Shown: in pieces, positions 56,191-63,649 of the stretch | How positions within the stretch are numbered: the stretch's first letter is position 1 | Layout: every line of letters starts with the position of its first letter | Origin: Hydractinia symbiolongicarpus | Taxonomy: Eukaryota > Cnidaria > Hydrozoa > Anthoathecata > Hydractiniidae | Reading direction: 5' to 3' | DNA: 64,000 nucleotides | NCBI RefSeq assembly: GCF_029227915.1 | Contig: NC_079885.1 | Coordinates: forward strand, 6,882,001 to 6,946,000 | Notes under the pieces: model-generated | Told to the model about the DNA's origin: nothing | The model's input: only the letters and a program-made list of their open reading frames with translations | Databases searched by the model: none | Translations under genes and position numbers: made by a program

Positions 56191-56790
56191 CTAACTTTGT
56201 TCCTGATTTAACGTCTTTTTTAGACTTTGAACTTCCGCCATTAAACTTTTTTCAAACTGATTGCGTGTTTCACTCTCCATCTTTCTATCTGTTTTGGTCA
56301 TCTTTTCCAGAGCTTCGTAGTATATACCACACAAAGTTTGAAATTCCATGTGGCTAATATTATCATCATTCAATGCTCGTGACAAAGAATTTTCAAACAC
56401 AGCAATAGCAGATGTTACAACATCACATAATTTCATGACTTTGTTTAGTTTATTTTGATATCTCTTAATCAATGCCGAGATAATGGTACAGGATATAGCT
56501 CCACCTATGGATACACTGGAAAGTCCTATAGAAATGGGAATTCCAACAAGGGTAGCACTGGTTGCTATTGTACCAATACCGGTGGAAATGGCTAAGGTTT
56601 CTGAGATGTAGAGTGAAATCGCTAATCGGTCTAGTGCTTTGTTGTATTTATACTCCTTGTCCCGGAATTTCTTTTGTAATTTTACCAACTCATCAAGTTG
56701 GGAATTAACTGTATTTGTGTTAAACTTGTCTTGCTCACTTGAATACTCGGGAGCGGTGGGTAACTTTGGATAAATCTTAAGATCGGTCAT
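56191..56790 (-). CDS. Membrane protein with glycine-rich double span
   Basis: 199 residues from an ATG preceded by AATAACCTAAA. N-terminal helix (ELVKLQKKFRDKEYKYNKAL), two adjoining hydrophobic segments (ISETLAISTGIGTIATSATL, IPISIGLSSVSIGGAISCTI), then an amphipathic C-terminal half. Homologous in layout to 40709-41254 of element 1 and duplicated next door (56829-57343). Hydrophobic, glycine-rich proteins of this sort in virus-like elements may be membrane-active, but the function is not established. Confidence 0.65.
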   Translation of the reverse strand: MTDLKIYPKLPTAPEYSSEQDKFNTNTVNSQLDELVKLQKKFRDKEYKYNKALDRLAISLYISETLAISTGIGTIATSATLVGIPISIGLSSVSIGGAISCTIISALIKRYQNKLNKVMKLCDVVTSAIAVFENSLSRALNDDNISHMEFQTLCGIYYEALEKMTKTDRKMESETRNQFEKSLMAEVQSLKKTLNQEQS

Positions 56791-56828
56791 TTTAGGTTAT
56801 TACAAAGAAAAACTATCCTCTAAATAAT

Positions 56829-57343
56829 AAAAAAACCGCCTTTCATGATTCTTTTGAGAATGTTTCACACTCCATCTATTTTACTTATATTTTCAAGAGT
56901 TTCGTAGTATATACCACACAAACCTTGAAATTCCATGCGGCTAATATTATCAGACGGTTGCCGTGATAAAGTGCTTTCAAACACATCAATAGCAGATCTT
57001 ACAACATAACATAAAGCCATGACTTTCTTAACTTTCTTTTGATATCTCTTAATCGATGCTACGATAATGGCACGGGAAACGGAGCTGGATATGGATATAC
57101 CAGAAAGTCCTATAGGATTCCCTAAATTTCCAATAATGGTAGCGGTAGCTGCTATCGAACTGGTAACGGCTAAGGTTTCCGAGATGATGCGCGAAATCGC
57201 TAATCGGTCTAGTGCTTTGTTGATTTACACTTATTGTCCCGGAATTTCTTTTGTAATTTTACCAACTCGTCAAGTTGGGAATTAAGTGTGTTTGTGTTAA
57301 ACTTGTCTTCCTCCCTCGAATACTCGGTGTAAATCCCAGCCAT
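56829..57343 (-). pseudogene. Decayed tandem copy of the preceding membrane protein gene
   Basis: Starts at 57341-57343 (CAT on the plus strand) with the same upstream CTATCCTCTAAATAATAAAA segment as the intact copy. It retains the double-span region (57060-57200) and the GTAGTATATACCACACAAA segment, but has small deletions and frame changes and lacks a continuous frame. The repeated unit, including the AAAAAACCGCC tail, is about 560-700 bp. Confidence 0.75.
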
Positions 57344-57395
57344 TTTAGTTTATTACCTTATTAAAAAGAAAAAACTATCCTCTAAATAATAAAAA

Positions 57396-58694
57396 ATGGC
57401 AGACATTAACATTGACCCTTTTGGAGACCATGGGAGACCGGATGAAGGTACCGATGAAACGTTTCCTCTCAGGGACCGTACGCGAGTACAAATACACACA
57501 CCGGGTGAGGAAGAAACATCATTCGGAGGTCTCAGTCAGAATACTAGAGTTTTGCAGGAAATAGTTGAAGGGTTGTATGATAGATTATCTGAAAGATTCC
57601 AACCAAAACCTGAGGTGTTATATACCGACCTGTTTGAAATTAGAGATGGTGAACTATACTACAAAGACGATAACAGGCCATTGACAAACAATGGAAGACT
57701 AAGGGCCACCGGTACTATATCAGATATATTAGGCAAGAGAAGGCTGCGTAATTTAGGCTTTGACATACCAAAAGGTAAGATTACAGCCCGACAAGCTGCT
57801 AAGCTAAACAAAATACAAGAAGAACTACCCTCGTCATCTAAAATAGAAACAGCAACTGTTGTAGAATTAGATGATATATCTAGGGAAGCTGTGAAAAGTA
57901 CGGAAGATTTACTTTCATTGATGAAAAAACAATCTGTAGACGATGAAACAACTCAGACTCCCCCTATGTTTGAATATCCCGTGCGTGATATGTATGGATA
58001 GGATAAATCATTGAAAAACGTGCGCGGAGGTCTTCAGTCTGCGGCCGAAAAAAAGTTTGAGATCGAACACAACATCCATAAGGAAAAAATGAAGTTGAAA
58101 GAGATGACAGATCCCAACGAATCCGCAACATACACGGATGAACAGAGAGAGCAAGTGGAAACATGGTTGGAAAATCAAAAAGATGAGTTGAAGGCTATCG
58201 ATGATCATATCGATAACCTCAAAGGTGACCTTAACACTCAAATAAAAAGCATCAAGGAGACGATTGCTAAAGTACTTGACAAAGATACAACATTGGGTGA
58301 GAAGATACGAACACTATTCCGTGAGCAGGGTATCACTGTTGTCAGCGTACTAACGGCATTTCGTATGGTTATCGGCCTTCTCGTAGAAACTTTGACGCCT
58401 GGGGGTGGGGGGTCATCCACCGGTAACGCACAAAATCATGAAAAGGGTGGTACAACCGAAGGTGGTGCAAAGGACCTCCGGTCCTGGATAAAAAACAAGT
58501 TGAATGCGTTGAGATCTCTCTTGGGAAGGTTGGCCGGGGTGGCAGCTGCATCCCTACCCGGTATAATAGGATCCATAGTATCATGGATACTCAATCGAGC
58601 GAAAGAAGCGGTAGGTTGGTTGAGTCAAAACTTGTGGGCTTTGATAGTTGGAATCGGAGGTCTGATATACACCTATCTCGTGACAAAGCGTTAG
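57396..58694 (+). pseudogene. Large membrane protein split by an in-frame TAG
   Basis: ATG after AATAATAAAAA. The first 201 codons (57396-57998) contain LYTDLFEIRDGELYYKDDNR and a charged helical tail. TAG lies at 57999-58001; the same frame then stays open to 58694 with a coiled coil (EHNIHKEKMKLKEMTD), TLFREQGITVVSVLTAF and two more hydrophobic parts (AASLPGIIGSIVSWI, LWALIVGIGGLIYTYLV). The total would be 432 residues. Its counterpart in element 1 (38068-38920) lacks this stop but is frameshifted. A virion membrane protein is likely from position and spans. Two genes with a lost start are an alternative. Confidence 0.65.
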
Positions 58695-58712
58695 GGATAC
58701 TACTACAGCTTA

Positions 58713-58737
58713 TATGTTACACGCATCATGTAACATA
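58713..58737. terminator. Shared 3' hairpin between converging genes
   Basis: Perfect 9-bp stem TATGTTACA (58713-58721) with TGTAACATA (58729-58737) and a 7-base loop. It lies 18 bases after the stop of the plus-strand gene and 27 bases after the stop of the minus-strand gene at 58765. Confidence 0.6.
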
Positions 58738-58764
58738 CTTTTTGTGCTACCTAGCAATAGTTTG

Positions 58765-59193
58765 CTATCTTTCAAAATACCACACAGCACCACCGACACC
58801 GATCATACTTAGCGCGATAAAGGCCAATTCCCTTTCATGTTGATCCTTACTAGGTGTATAAAAGTCGCTCAATACAGGTTCCCGCGGTAGATCCGTAAGA
58901 ATTGATCTATCTCCAAACACTTTTTTATATTCGCGCATTGCATCATTTAGCTCCATGAATTTTCCTTCGGCCTTCTTTTCAAGTCTGAGCTGCTTATTGA
59001 TAAAGTCTACTCTCTCCTGTCTTTTACGTTGCCACAAAACCTGGGCTTTTTGTAATTGTTCTATGGCCAAATCATGACGCTTTCTTTCCTTATCAATTCT
59101 GTCTTTTGATAAGCTTGAAAAGAGATAGCTTGAGCCTGTAAAAGCCAAAGCGTTGGCTAAGGCCCCTCCCAACATCATTGCAATTGAAGCCAT
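58765..59193 (-). CDS. Coiled-coil protein with N- and C-terminal hydrophobic segments
   Basis: 142 residues. N-terminal hydrophobic stretch (MMLGGALANALAFTGSSYLF), a long charged helix (IDKERKRHDLAIEQLQKAQV onward), then a proline-containing segment and a C-terminal span (LAFIALSMIGVGGAVWYF). Starts 2 bases after the stop of the upstream gene (59196), a tight train. Homologous to 36466-36752 of element 1. Function unknown; a membrane-tethered virion protein is a reasonable guess. Confidence 0.65.
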   Translation of the reverse strand: MASIAMMLGGALANALAFTGSSYLFSSLSKDRIDKERKRHDLAIEQLQKAQVLWQRKRQERVDFINKQLRLEKKAEGKFMELNDAMREYKKVFGDRSILTDLPREPVLSDFYTPSKDQHERELAFIALSMIGVGGAVWYFER

Positions 59194-59195
59194 GT

Positions 59196-59423
59196 TTAGA
59201 TATTGATAGTTTCAGGTATAATCTTTTGCTTAATTAAGTATTCCCTTGACATTTCACTAGCAGCAACGATGGCGACTAGCTTTCCGGTATCTTCCAAGTC
59301 AAACTTTTGAATTGATGGTGGTGACATTTTTAACACCTTTTTTCCTAGCATCGAATACCCGACAGCGAAAACGCAGACGACTGATGCTTTATATATATCG
59401 TTGATTATACTTTTCTTGTCCAT
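59196..59423 (-). CDS. Small membrane protein, 75 residues
   Basis: Starts MDKKSIINDIYKASVVCVFA after AATAAC. One hydrophobic segment (ASVVCVFAVGYSMLG) and a second weaker one (GKLVAIVAASE). Its element 1 counterpart is 32703-32963; both end in a YxIKQ-containing tail. Function unknown. Confidence 0.6.
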   Translation of the reverse strand: MDKKSIINDIYKASVVCVFAVGYSMLGKKVLKMSPPSIQKFDLEDTGKLVAIVAASEMSREYLIKQKIIPETINI

Positions 59424-59445
59424 GTTATTTCTATGCTGCGAGATT

Positions 59446-59463
59446 ATAATATCGCGATATTAT
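59446..59463 (-). terminator. 18-bp perfect palindrome behind the 59468 gene
   Basis: ATAATATCGCGATATTAT is self-complementary over its whole length and lies 4 bases after the stop codon of the minus-strand gene ending at 59468. Confidence 0.5.
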
Positions 59464-59467
59464 CCCT

Positions 59468-59839
59468 TTATTCCATTTCAAGTTTACTTATTCTCACAGG
59501 TGTTTTGGATTTTTGTGGTGGGGTACCCTTCGACCCAGTTATAGCAAATAGTACATTGTCTTTCTGTTTATACACAAAATAAGCACCAACCAAACCGATG
59601 GCTATTATTCCCCCTATAGCGTAGTTCATAGGTTTTTCATTTTGGATGATGGTAGCTTCTGCCTCTCCGGCATTGTCTTCTTGAGTCGGCTGTGTCTGAG
59701 GCGTCGGCTGTGTTTGTGCCATGACCTCTTTTTTATATTCTTCCCGCATTTTACGGTTGTATTCCGGCAACCTCTTACCCGCTTCAACCTTTTTAGGGTT
59801 CTTCGTTGTCACCTGAATAGGAGTCTGTTCCTCTGACAT
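59468..59839 (-). CDS. Single-span membrane protein, 123 residues
   Basis: ATG follows AATAAAG. VEAGKRLPEYNRKMREEYKK, a Gln/Thr/Pro-rich linker, one membrane span (MNYAIGGIIAIGLVGAYFVY) and a short basic tail. Homologue of 32305-32691. The start overlaps the 3' end of the next gene upstream by 47 bases. Function unknown. Confidence 0.65.
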   Translation of the reverse strand: MSEEQTPIQVTTKNPKKVEAGKRLPEYNRKMREEYKKEVMAQTQPTPQTQPTQEDNAGEAEATIIQNEKPMNYAIGGIIAIGLVGAYFVYKQKDNVLFAITGSKGTPPQKSKTPVRISKLEME

Positions 59840-60419
59840 CTTTATTATCTGTTGTATTTATATTATTTGCGTTTAAATTTCTTCCAGCGATATAATGCCT
59901 ACCCGTAATGAGACCAACACTGAGTGTTGCTAACAATGAGCCGAATTTATAATACAAGTCACATGTGAATCTTTGAAGGGCAGAGTTTAAGAAGGGCTCA
60001 TTTTCCAGGTCATTGCTCAATGCATCTTGAGAATTTATTCCCAAGACTGTACAAGCTCCCATGGAATACATGTGAATAATTGATTGTCCCAAGGACTTTA
60101 CCATTTGACCTGATAGTTTAGCTTCATATATACTAAATAGTTTCTTCACCTCATCATCTTTGAGCTTTTGAATTTGATCGTCCGTATACATTTTACCCAG
60201 GTATAGCTTGCTATTTCCGGTTAACACACACTCTAGCAATTTTTGCCTCTTACCATCCTCGGATGGAGGACCTGGAAGAGCAATTAAGTTATCAATTGCC
60301 GTTTCAGCCATTTTCAATAGTGATAGGTATTTTTTAACACAAAAATAGCAAAAACTAAGTACTAGTAGTAGTACTAGTAGTACTAGTAGTAATATTATGA
60401 AATTGATATATTCTATCAT
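59793..60419 (-). CDS. Membrane-anchored protein, 208 residues
   Basis: The N-terminal membrane span is built of Leu/Val from an AGTACT trinucleotide run (IILLLVLLVLLLVLSFCYF), followed by KKYLSLLKMAETAIDNLIAL, a helical middle, and a second hydrophobic part (FGSLLATLSVGLITG). The start at 60419 rather than the inner ATG at 60310 is supported by the element 1 homologue (31714), which also has the span before KMSDIA. Function unknown. Confidence 0.65.
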   Translation of the reverse strand: MIEYINFIILLLVLLVLLLVLSFCYFCVKKYLSLLKMAETAIDNLIALPGPPSEDGKRQKLLECVLTGNSKLYLGKMYTDDQIQKLKDDEVKKLFSIYEAKLSGQMVKSLGQSIIHMYSMGACTVLGINSQDALSNDLENEPFLNSALQRFTCDLYYKFGSLLATLSVGLITGRHYIAGRNLNANNINTTDNKDVRGTDSYSGDNEEP

Positions 60420-60427
60420 TTTGTTGT

Positions 60428-60540
60428 GGTCCTATAGGATGCCTATAGGAGTCTTATAGGAGAGTCTTATAGGAGATTTCAAGAAATCTATAGGAGTCTT
60501 ATAGGAGATTTCAAGAAATCTATAGGAGTCCTATAGATCT
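60428..60540. repeat. TATAGGAGTC tandem/palindromic repeat
   Basis: CTATAGGAGTCTTATAGGAG recurs with GATTTCAAGAAATC, itself a palindrome, in two tandem units of about 33 bases. It lies between the ATPase and the 208-residue protein gene, and resembles 41265-41305 of element 1. Confidence 0.75.
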
Positions 60541-60558
60541 GTTAGATTCTTCTTATAC

Positions 60559-60585
60559 TTTTGTTACAAGAGTCTTGTAACAAAA
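60559..60585 (-). terminator. 3' hairpin behind the ATPase gene
   Basis: Perfect 12-bp stem TTTTGTTACAAG (60559-60570) with CTTGTAACAAAA (60574-60585), loop AGT, 9 bases after the ATPase stop codon at 60595-60597. Shares the TTTTGTTAC core with the hairpin at 54543. Confidence 0.65.
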
Positions 60586-60594
60586 ACGTCCAAT

Positions 60595-61206
60595 CTAGCA
60601 AATCACGTAAGTTCTTGGATGTTCCATTCTCATGACTAAATGTGTGTATTTGCCATCTTTTAGCCTTTCCTTAACCGTCTGTATCTCTGATCGTGATTCA
60701 ATGACATCATTCTCTTCATGAATAGTTGTGAGATCTTGTCTGTCTTTTGGATACCACACATATAACATTTTAGCTTGCCTTCGTAAATTTTTTGGTATAG
60801 CGGTGTATGATTGTGTGAGTAGCCACATAGTGTGGTTTCGGTGTCGTCCGCTAATGGCCAACTCTAGCAATGGCTGTCTCTTTTTGTCTAGTTTCTCATC
60901 TGCGATGATATCGTCGATCAGGAATAAGGTTTTGTATCCGGCACAGAAATCCGTCATCTTTCGAATCCATTAATACAACATACCTCCCGGCTCAATTAGA
61001 ATCACATATCTGTCGTTCCAAAACCATTTTCGGTCCCTATATGTCTTATTCCATCTTAATGTTGGGCATATAATCACGATGATATCGAAGTGATCAAAGT
61101 ATTCATTTTCTAATAATTTTACAACACGTTTGGATTTTCTGCAGCCCGTAGGACCAACAAATAATGCTGTGTGGGGCTCTTTCATGTAAAGTGTGTTTTT
61201 CGCCAT
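60595..61206 (-). pseudogene. FtsK/A32-type DNA-packaging ATPase, element 2, with in-frame TAA
   Basis: The frame runs from MAKNTLYMKE at 61206 through Walker A GPTGCRKS, meets TAA at 60970-60972 and continues in the same frame through Walker B TLFLIDDII, SGRHRNHTMWLLTQSYTAIP and the C-terminus ending at 60595. The Walker A glycine before the lysine is replaced by Arg (GPTGCRKS), which in this family should damage nucleotide binding. With the stop codon this suggests inactivation. It pumps element DNA into capsids in related viruses. Starts 6 bases after the stop of the capsid-like gene. Confidence 0.85.
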
Positions 61207-61212
61207 TCTATC

Positions 61213-61380
61213 TTAATAAAGTACATCCATAATTTCACCGTTTTGAATGTTTAGTTGAGCGTCCATTATTAGATATATATAGGCGTTTAAGGATCCTGCG
61301 GTTTCTGCTGTCTTTTCAATTTGTAGGGTGATTACCTCACTTGCATTTTCAATCCGTCGGCCGGTCCCCACTGCGCAAAA
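61213..61380 (-). pseudogene. C-terminal stub of the capsid-like gene, element 2
   Basis: About 55 codons ending at a TAA (61213-61215): ITLQIEKTAE and LIMDAQLNIQNGEI correspond to VTLQIGKK and LLQDAQMNF in element 1. Coding ends abruptly at about 61380 where CGTATAC-rich DNA starts. It marks the breakpoint that removed the rest of the capsid gene and everything beyond. Confidence 0.6.
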
Positions 61381-61384
61381 TGTC

Positions 61385-61800
61385 TCCGTATACGTAAATA
61401 TAATTTGCGTGTCATAAATTCATTATACTCGAATAAGCGGAAATATACGAAAAGTCTGTGCACGATGTTCGTATATTTCCGTATAGGCGTAAACGGTTAC
61501 GTATATTTTTGTTATACACAAGGTTTTACGTATACGTGAATAGTGATTTGCAAACCTTTACAGTATACTATGATATACGTAATAATTTCGTTGAGCTTCT
61601 TAAACCCAGGGTTTGTTTATTATTTTTCTCAGTTTATTTTCGGCAGAAAAAGATCACAATTTTACGCAGTCGAACTTTCTCTTTACGTATTTTACACGCG
61701 CTATTTTATATAACCGTAGCGTATTTTAAACCCAGCCTAAGATCCCTATTTTTAATTTTCTCCTTTTGATTCAATTTATGCATCCTGCCCTAGCTGTTAG
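61385..61800. other. CGTATAC-rich foldback-like non-coding DNA
   Basis: TCCGTATACGTAAATATAAT, CGTATATTTCCGTATAGGCG, TTACGTATATTTTTGTTATA and TTTTACGTATACGTG alternate in both orientations up to about 61585, suggesting a small foldback element. No gene. Confidence 0.4.
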
Positions 61801-61802
61801 TG

Positions 61803-62190
61803 AATTACTTCTAGTTTTAGACACGAACACTCGAGGCGTTTTGTCTGTCTGCTAGCTCTTTCCGCCCAGAGACGACAAGCTTGGACAGTTTCACTAGAGC
61901 AACCACGTCCCAACTTTAGTAAAAACAAATACAATAACAAGATTTAACGCAGCCTTGCCTTGCGCCAGCCGTTAATTACTTCTAGTTTTAGACACGAACA
62001 CTCGAGGCGTTTTGTCTGTCTGCCAGCTCTTTCCGCCCAGAGACGACAAGCTTGGACAGTTTCACTAGAGCAACCACGTCACAACTTTAGAAAAAACAAA
62101 TACAATAACAAATTTTAACGCAGCCTTCCCTTGCGCCAGCCGTTAATTACTTCTAGTTTTAGATACAAACACTCAAAGCTTTAGAAAAAA
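61803..62190. repeat. 171-bp tandem repeat, two and a fraction units
   Basis: AATTACTTCTAGTTTTAGAC starts at 61803, 61974 and 62145, an exact 171-base period with the first two units nearly identical. The third is cut after about 45 bases. Confidence 0.9.
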
Positions 62191-62298
62191 ATTGTTGTAA
62201 CGCAGCATCCAGCGCTTTCATTCAGATTTTAAGACTTCAAAAAAAAAACATCAATAACTAATCAAGTGGATTTCTTAACCTTGTTACTTATAAAGAGT

Positions 62299-63646
62299 CT
62301 ATATACAAGGATTTACAAATATATTTTTAAAACGGGTTATGCAGCGTGATATTGAAGGCCTTTTACTTGGTTCTTCAGCCATCATATCATTTGCGATAGA
62401 CGCTATTTTCATGTTTTTTATACATCGACTGATTAAATCCACGTTGTATCCTAATGAATAAACATCTGATTGAACCGACTGGTAAGAACCTTTAACATTC
62501 CTTAACTCATGTGCAAGAAATAGATGCTTGGTGTTAAATTTAACTTGCTGTGAAGACCCTGGTTCAATATCATATCTTGCTGGATCACTGACTAGTGTAG
62601 CCTTTCCCAGATCAATCAATTTTACCGTGGTTGAATTACGGACAAGGACATTTCCTGGATGTAAATCGTTGTGTAACAGACCACGGACGTGCATTTGGTG
62701 AACAGCGGAGCATAATCCAATTATAATTTCATTTAAATGACTGGAACACGGTGCGGGTACTCTCTGAATGAATTCCTTTAATGTTGGTGAACATGAACCA
62801 CAGTCATCACAAACAAATTCAAGAAGGATGAATTTTGGTTTCAAAAATCCAAAAACATAGGGAAAGCCTTTATCACCTGCCATCAACATACCCTTCTTGC
62901 ATTCCGCGTACGCATCAATTGGTCGTGCATTGTTGGATAAACATTTGATCGCCACAACTTGTTTGATGCTTTTAACATATCCTTTCGAAACATTCCCGAA
63001 AACACCAGCACCTATAGTTTCGTTTATATGCACGTCACACTTTGAGAATTGAATGACATTAAAATTGAGCGTCCGTGTGATGGCTATGCTTTTATCTTGA
63101 GTGCGGTATATACTCGATCTCGATGAACAGCACAATAAAATGTCCCTGCTAGTAGTGGCTTTAACCTTCGGCACATTTCTTTTTAAAACAGCGTTCTGAA
63201 ATTCTAGTTCTCGAATTCTCTCTTCAATTAATATCTTTTTTTCCATTTCCGCGTCAAATTCCGCTTTCTTTCTTTCCTGACGCATTCTTTTTTTTTTTTT
63301 GTTGCGTTCAGCTCTCTTTTCCGAAGATCTCTTTCGTGTACTAACAATAAAGCACAACAAATACATGTTGTTTTTTTTAAGTTTAGACTATACGGATCCG
63401 TATTCTTTCCTCCAAGGTTTAGACAGTATAGTGGGGTTAATTAAGTGTTACTGTGTTTAAGGAAAAAGAAAGACTGTCTAATTAAAATATCCACAACACA
63501 AGAAAAACATACCTATCTGAGCCTGAATATGCTTATAAGTATTACAGGTTTTATAAGAACAAAAAGCGCATCCGGCCAAAATAAGAATGATTTACTCACC
63601 TAATCACGCTGTCGTTTAAGTCTTGCTTTTCCTGTTGTTCGAGCAT
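62299..63646 (-). CDS. Divergent protein kinase-like gene, two exons
   Basis: Exon 1 63600-63646 (MLEQQEKQDLNDSVI, donor G|GTGAGT) joins in phase to exon 2 62299-63340 (acceptor GTTAG|T); the joined frame is 362 codons with no stop. A shorter reading starting MYLLCFIVS at 63366 would translate the intron's pyrimidine tract and is not preferred. Basic, Lys-rich coiled coil (residues about 17-75), then a kinase fold: IGAGVFGNVSKG, VVAIKCL (catalytic Lys), LLHNDLHPGNVLV (HND where HRD is usual, Asp and Asn kept), LIDLGKAT (DLG for DFG), SDVYSLGY. Possibly active with atypical motifs; substrate unknown. An A/K-rich tract near 63288-63302 is slippage-prone. Confidence 0.75.
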
Positions 63647-63649
63647 TGT

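Larger units (their letters stand above)
50416..61380. mobile_element. Polinton/Maverick-like element 2 (right end truncated)
   Basis: Contains polymerase B, SAP-domain proteins, integrase, small membrane proteins, packaging ATPase and the last residues of the capsid-like gene. Coding similarity stops at about 61380 inside that gene, where unrelated palindrome-rich DNA begins. The left border is probably at 50270-50420. No terminal inverted repeat is visible. There is no obvious frameshift in the main genes, but three in-frame stops (54094, 57999, 60970) and a decayed duplicate gene at 56.8-57.3 kb. Confidence 0.8.

Noticed and set aside
54094-60972. Stop-codon reassignment in element 2
   Set aside because: Interrupting stops are both TAG and TAA, element 1 also has interrupting TAA codons, and other genes end normally with TAA, TAG and TGA; decay is simpler.
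29876-61380. Reading both Polinton-like regions as one large element
   Set aside because: Two integrases, two ATPases and two different polymerases are present with 7 kb of unrelated repeats and a host-like exon between.
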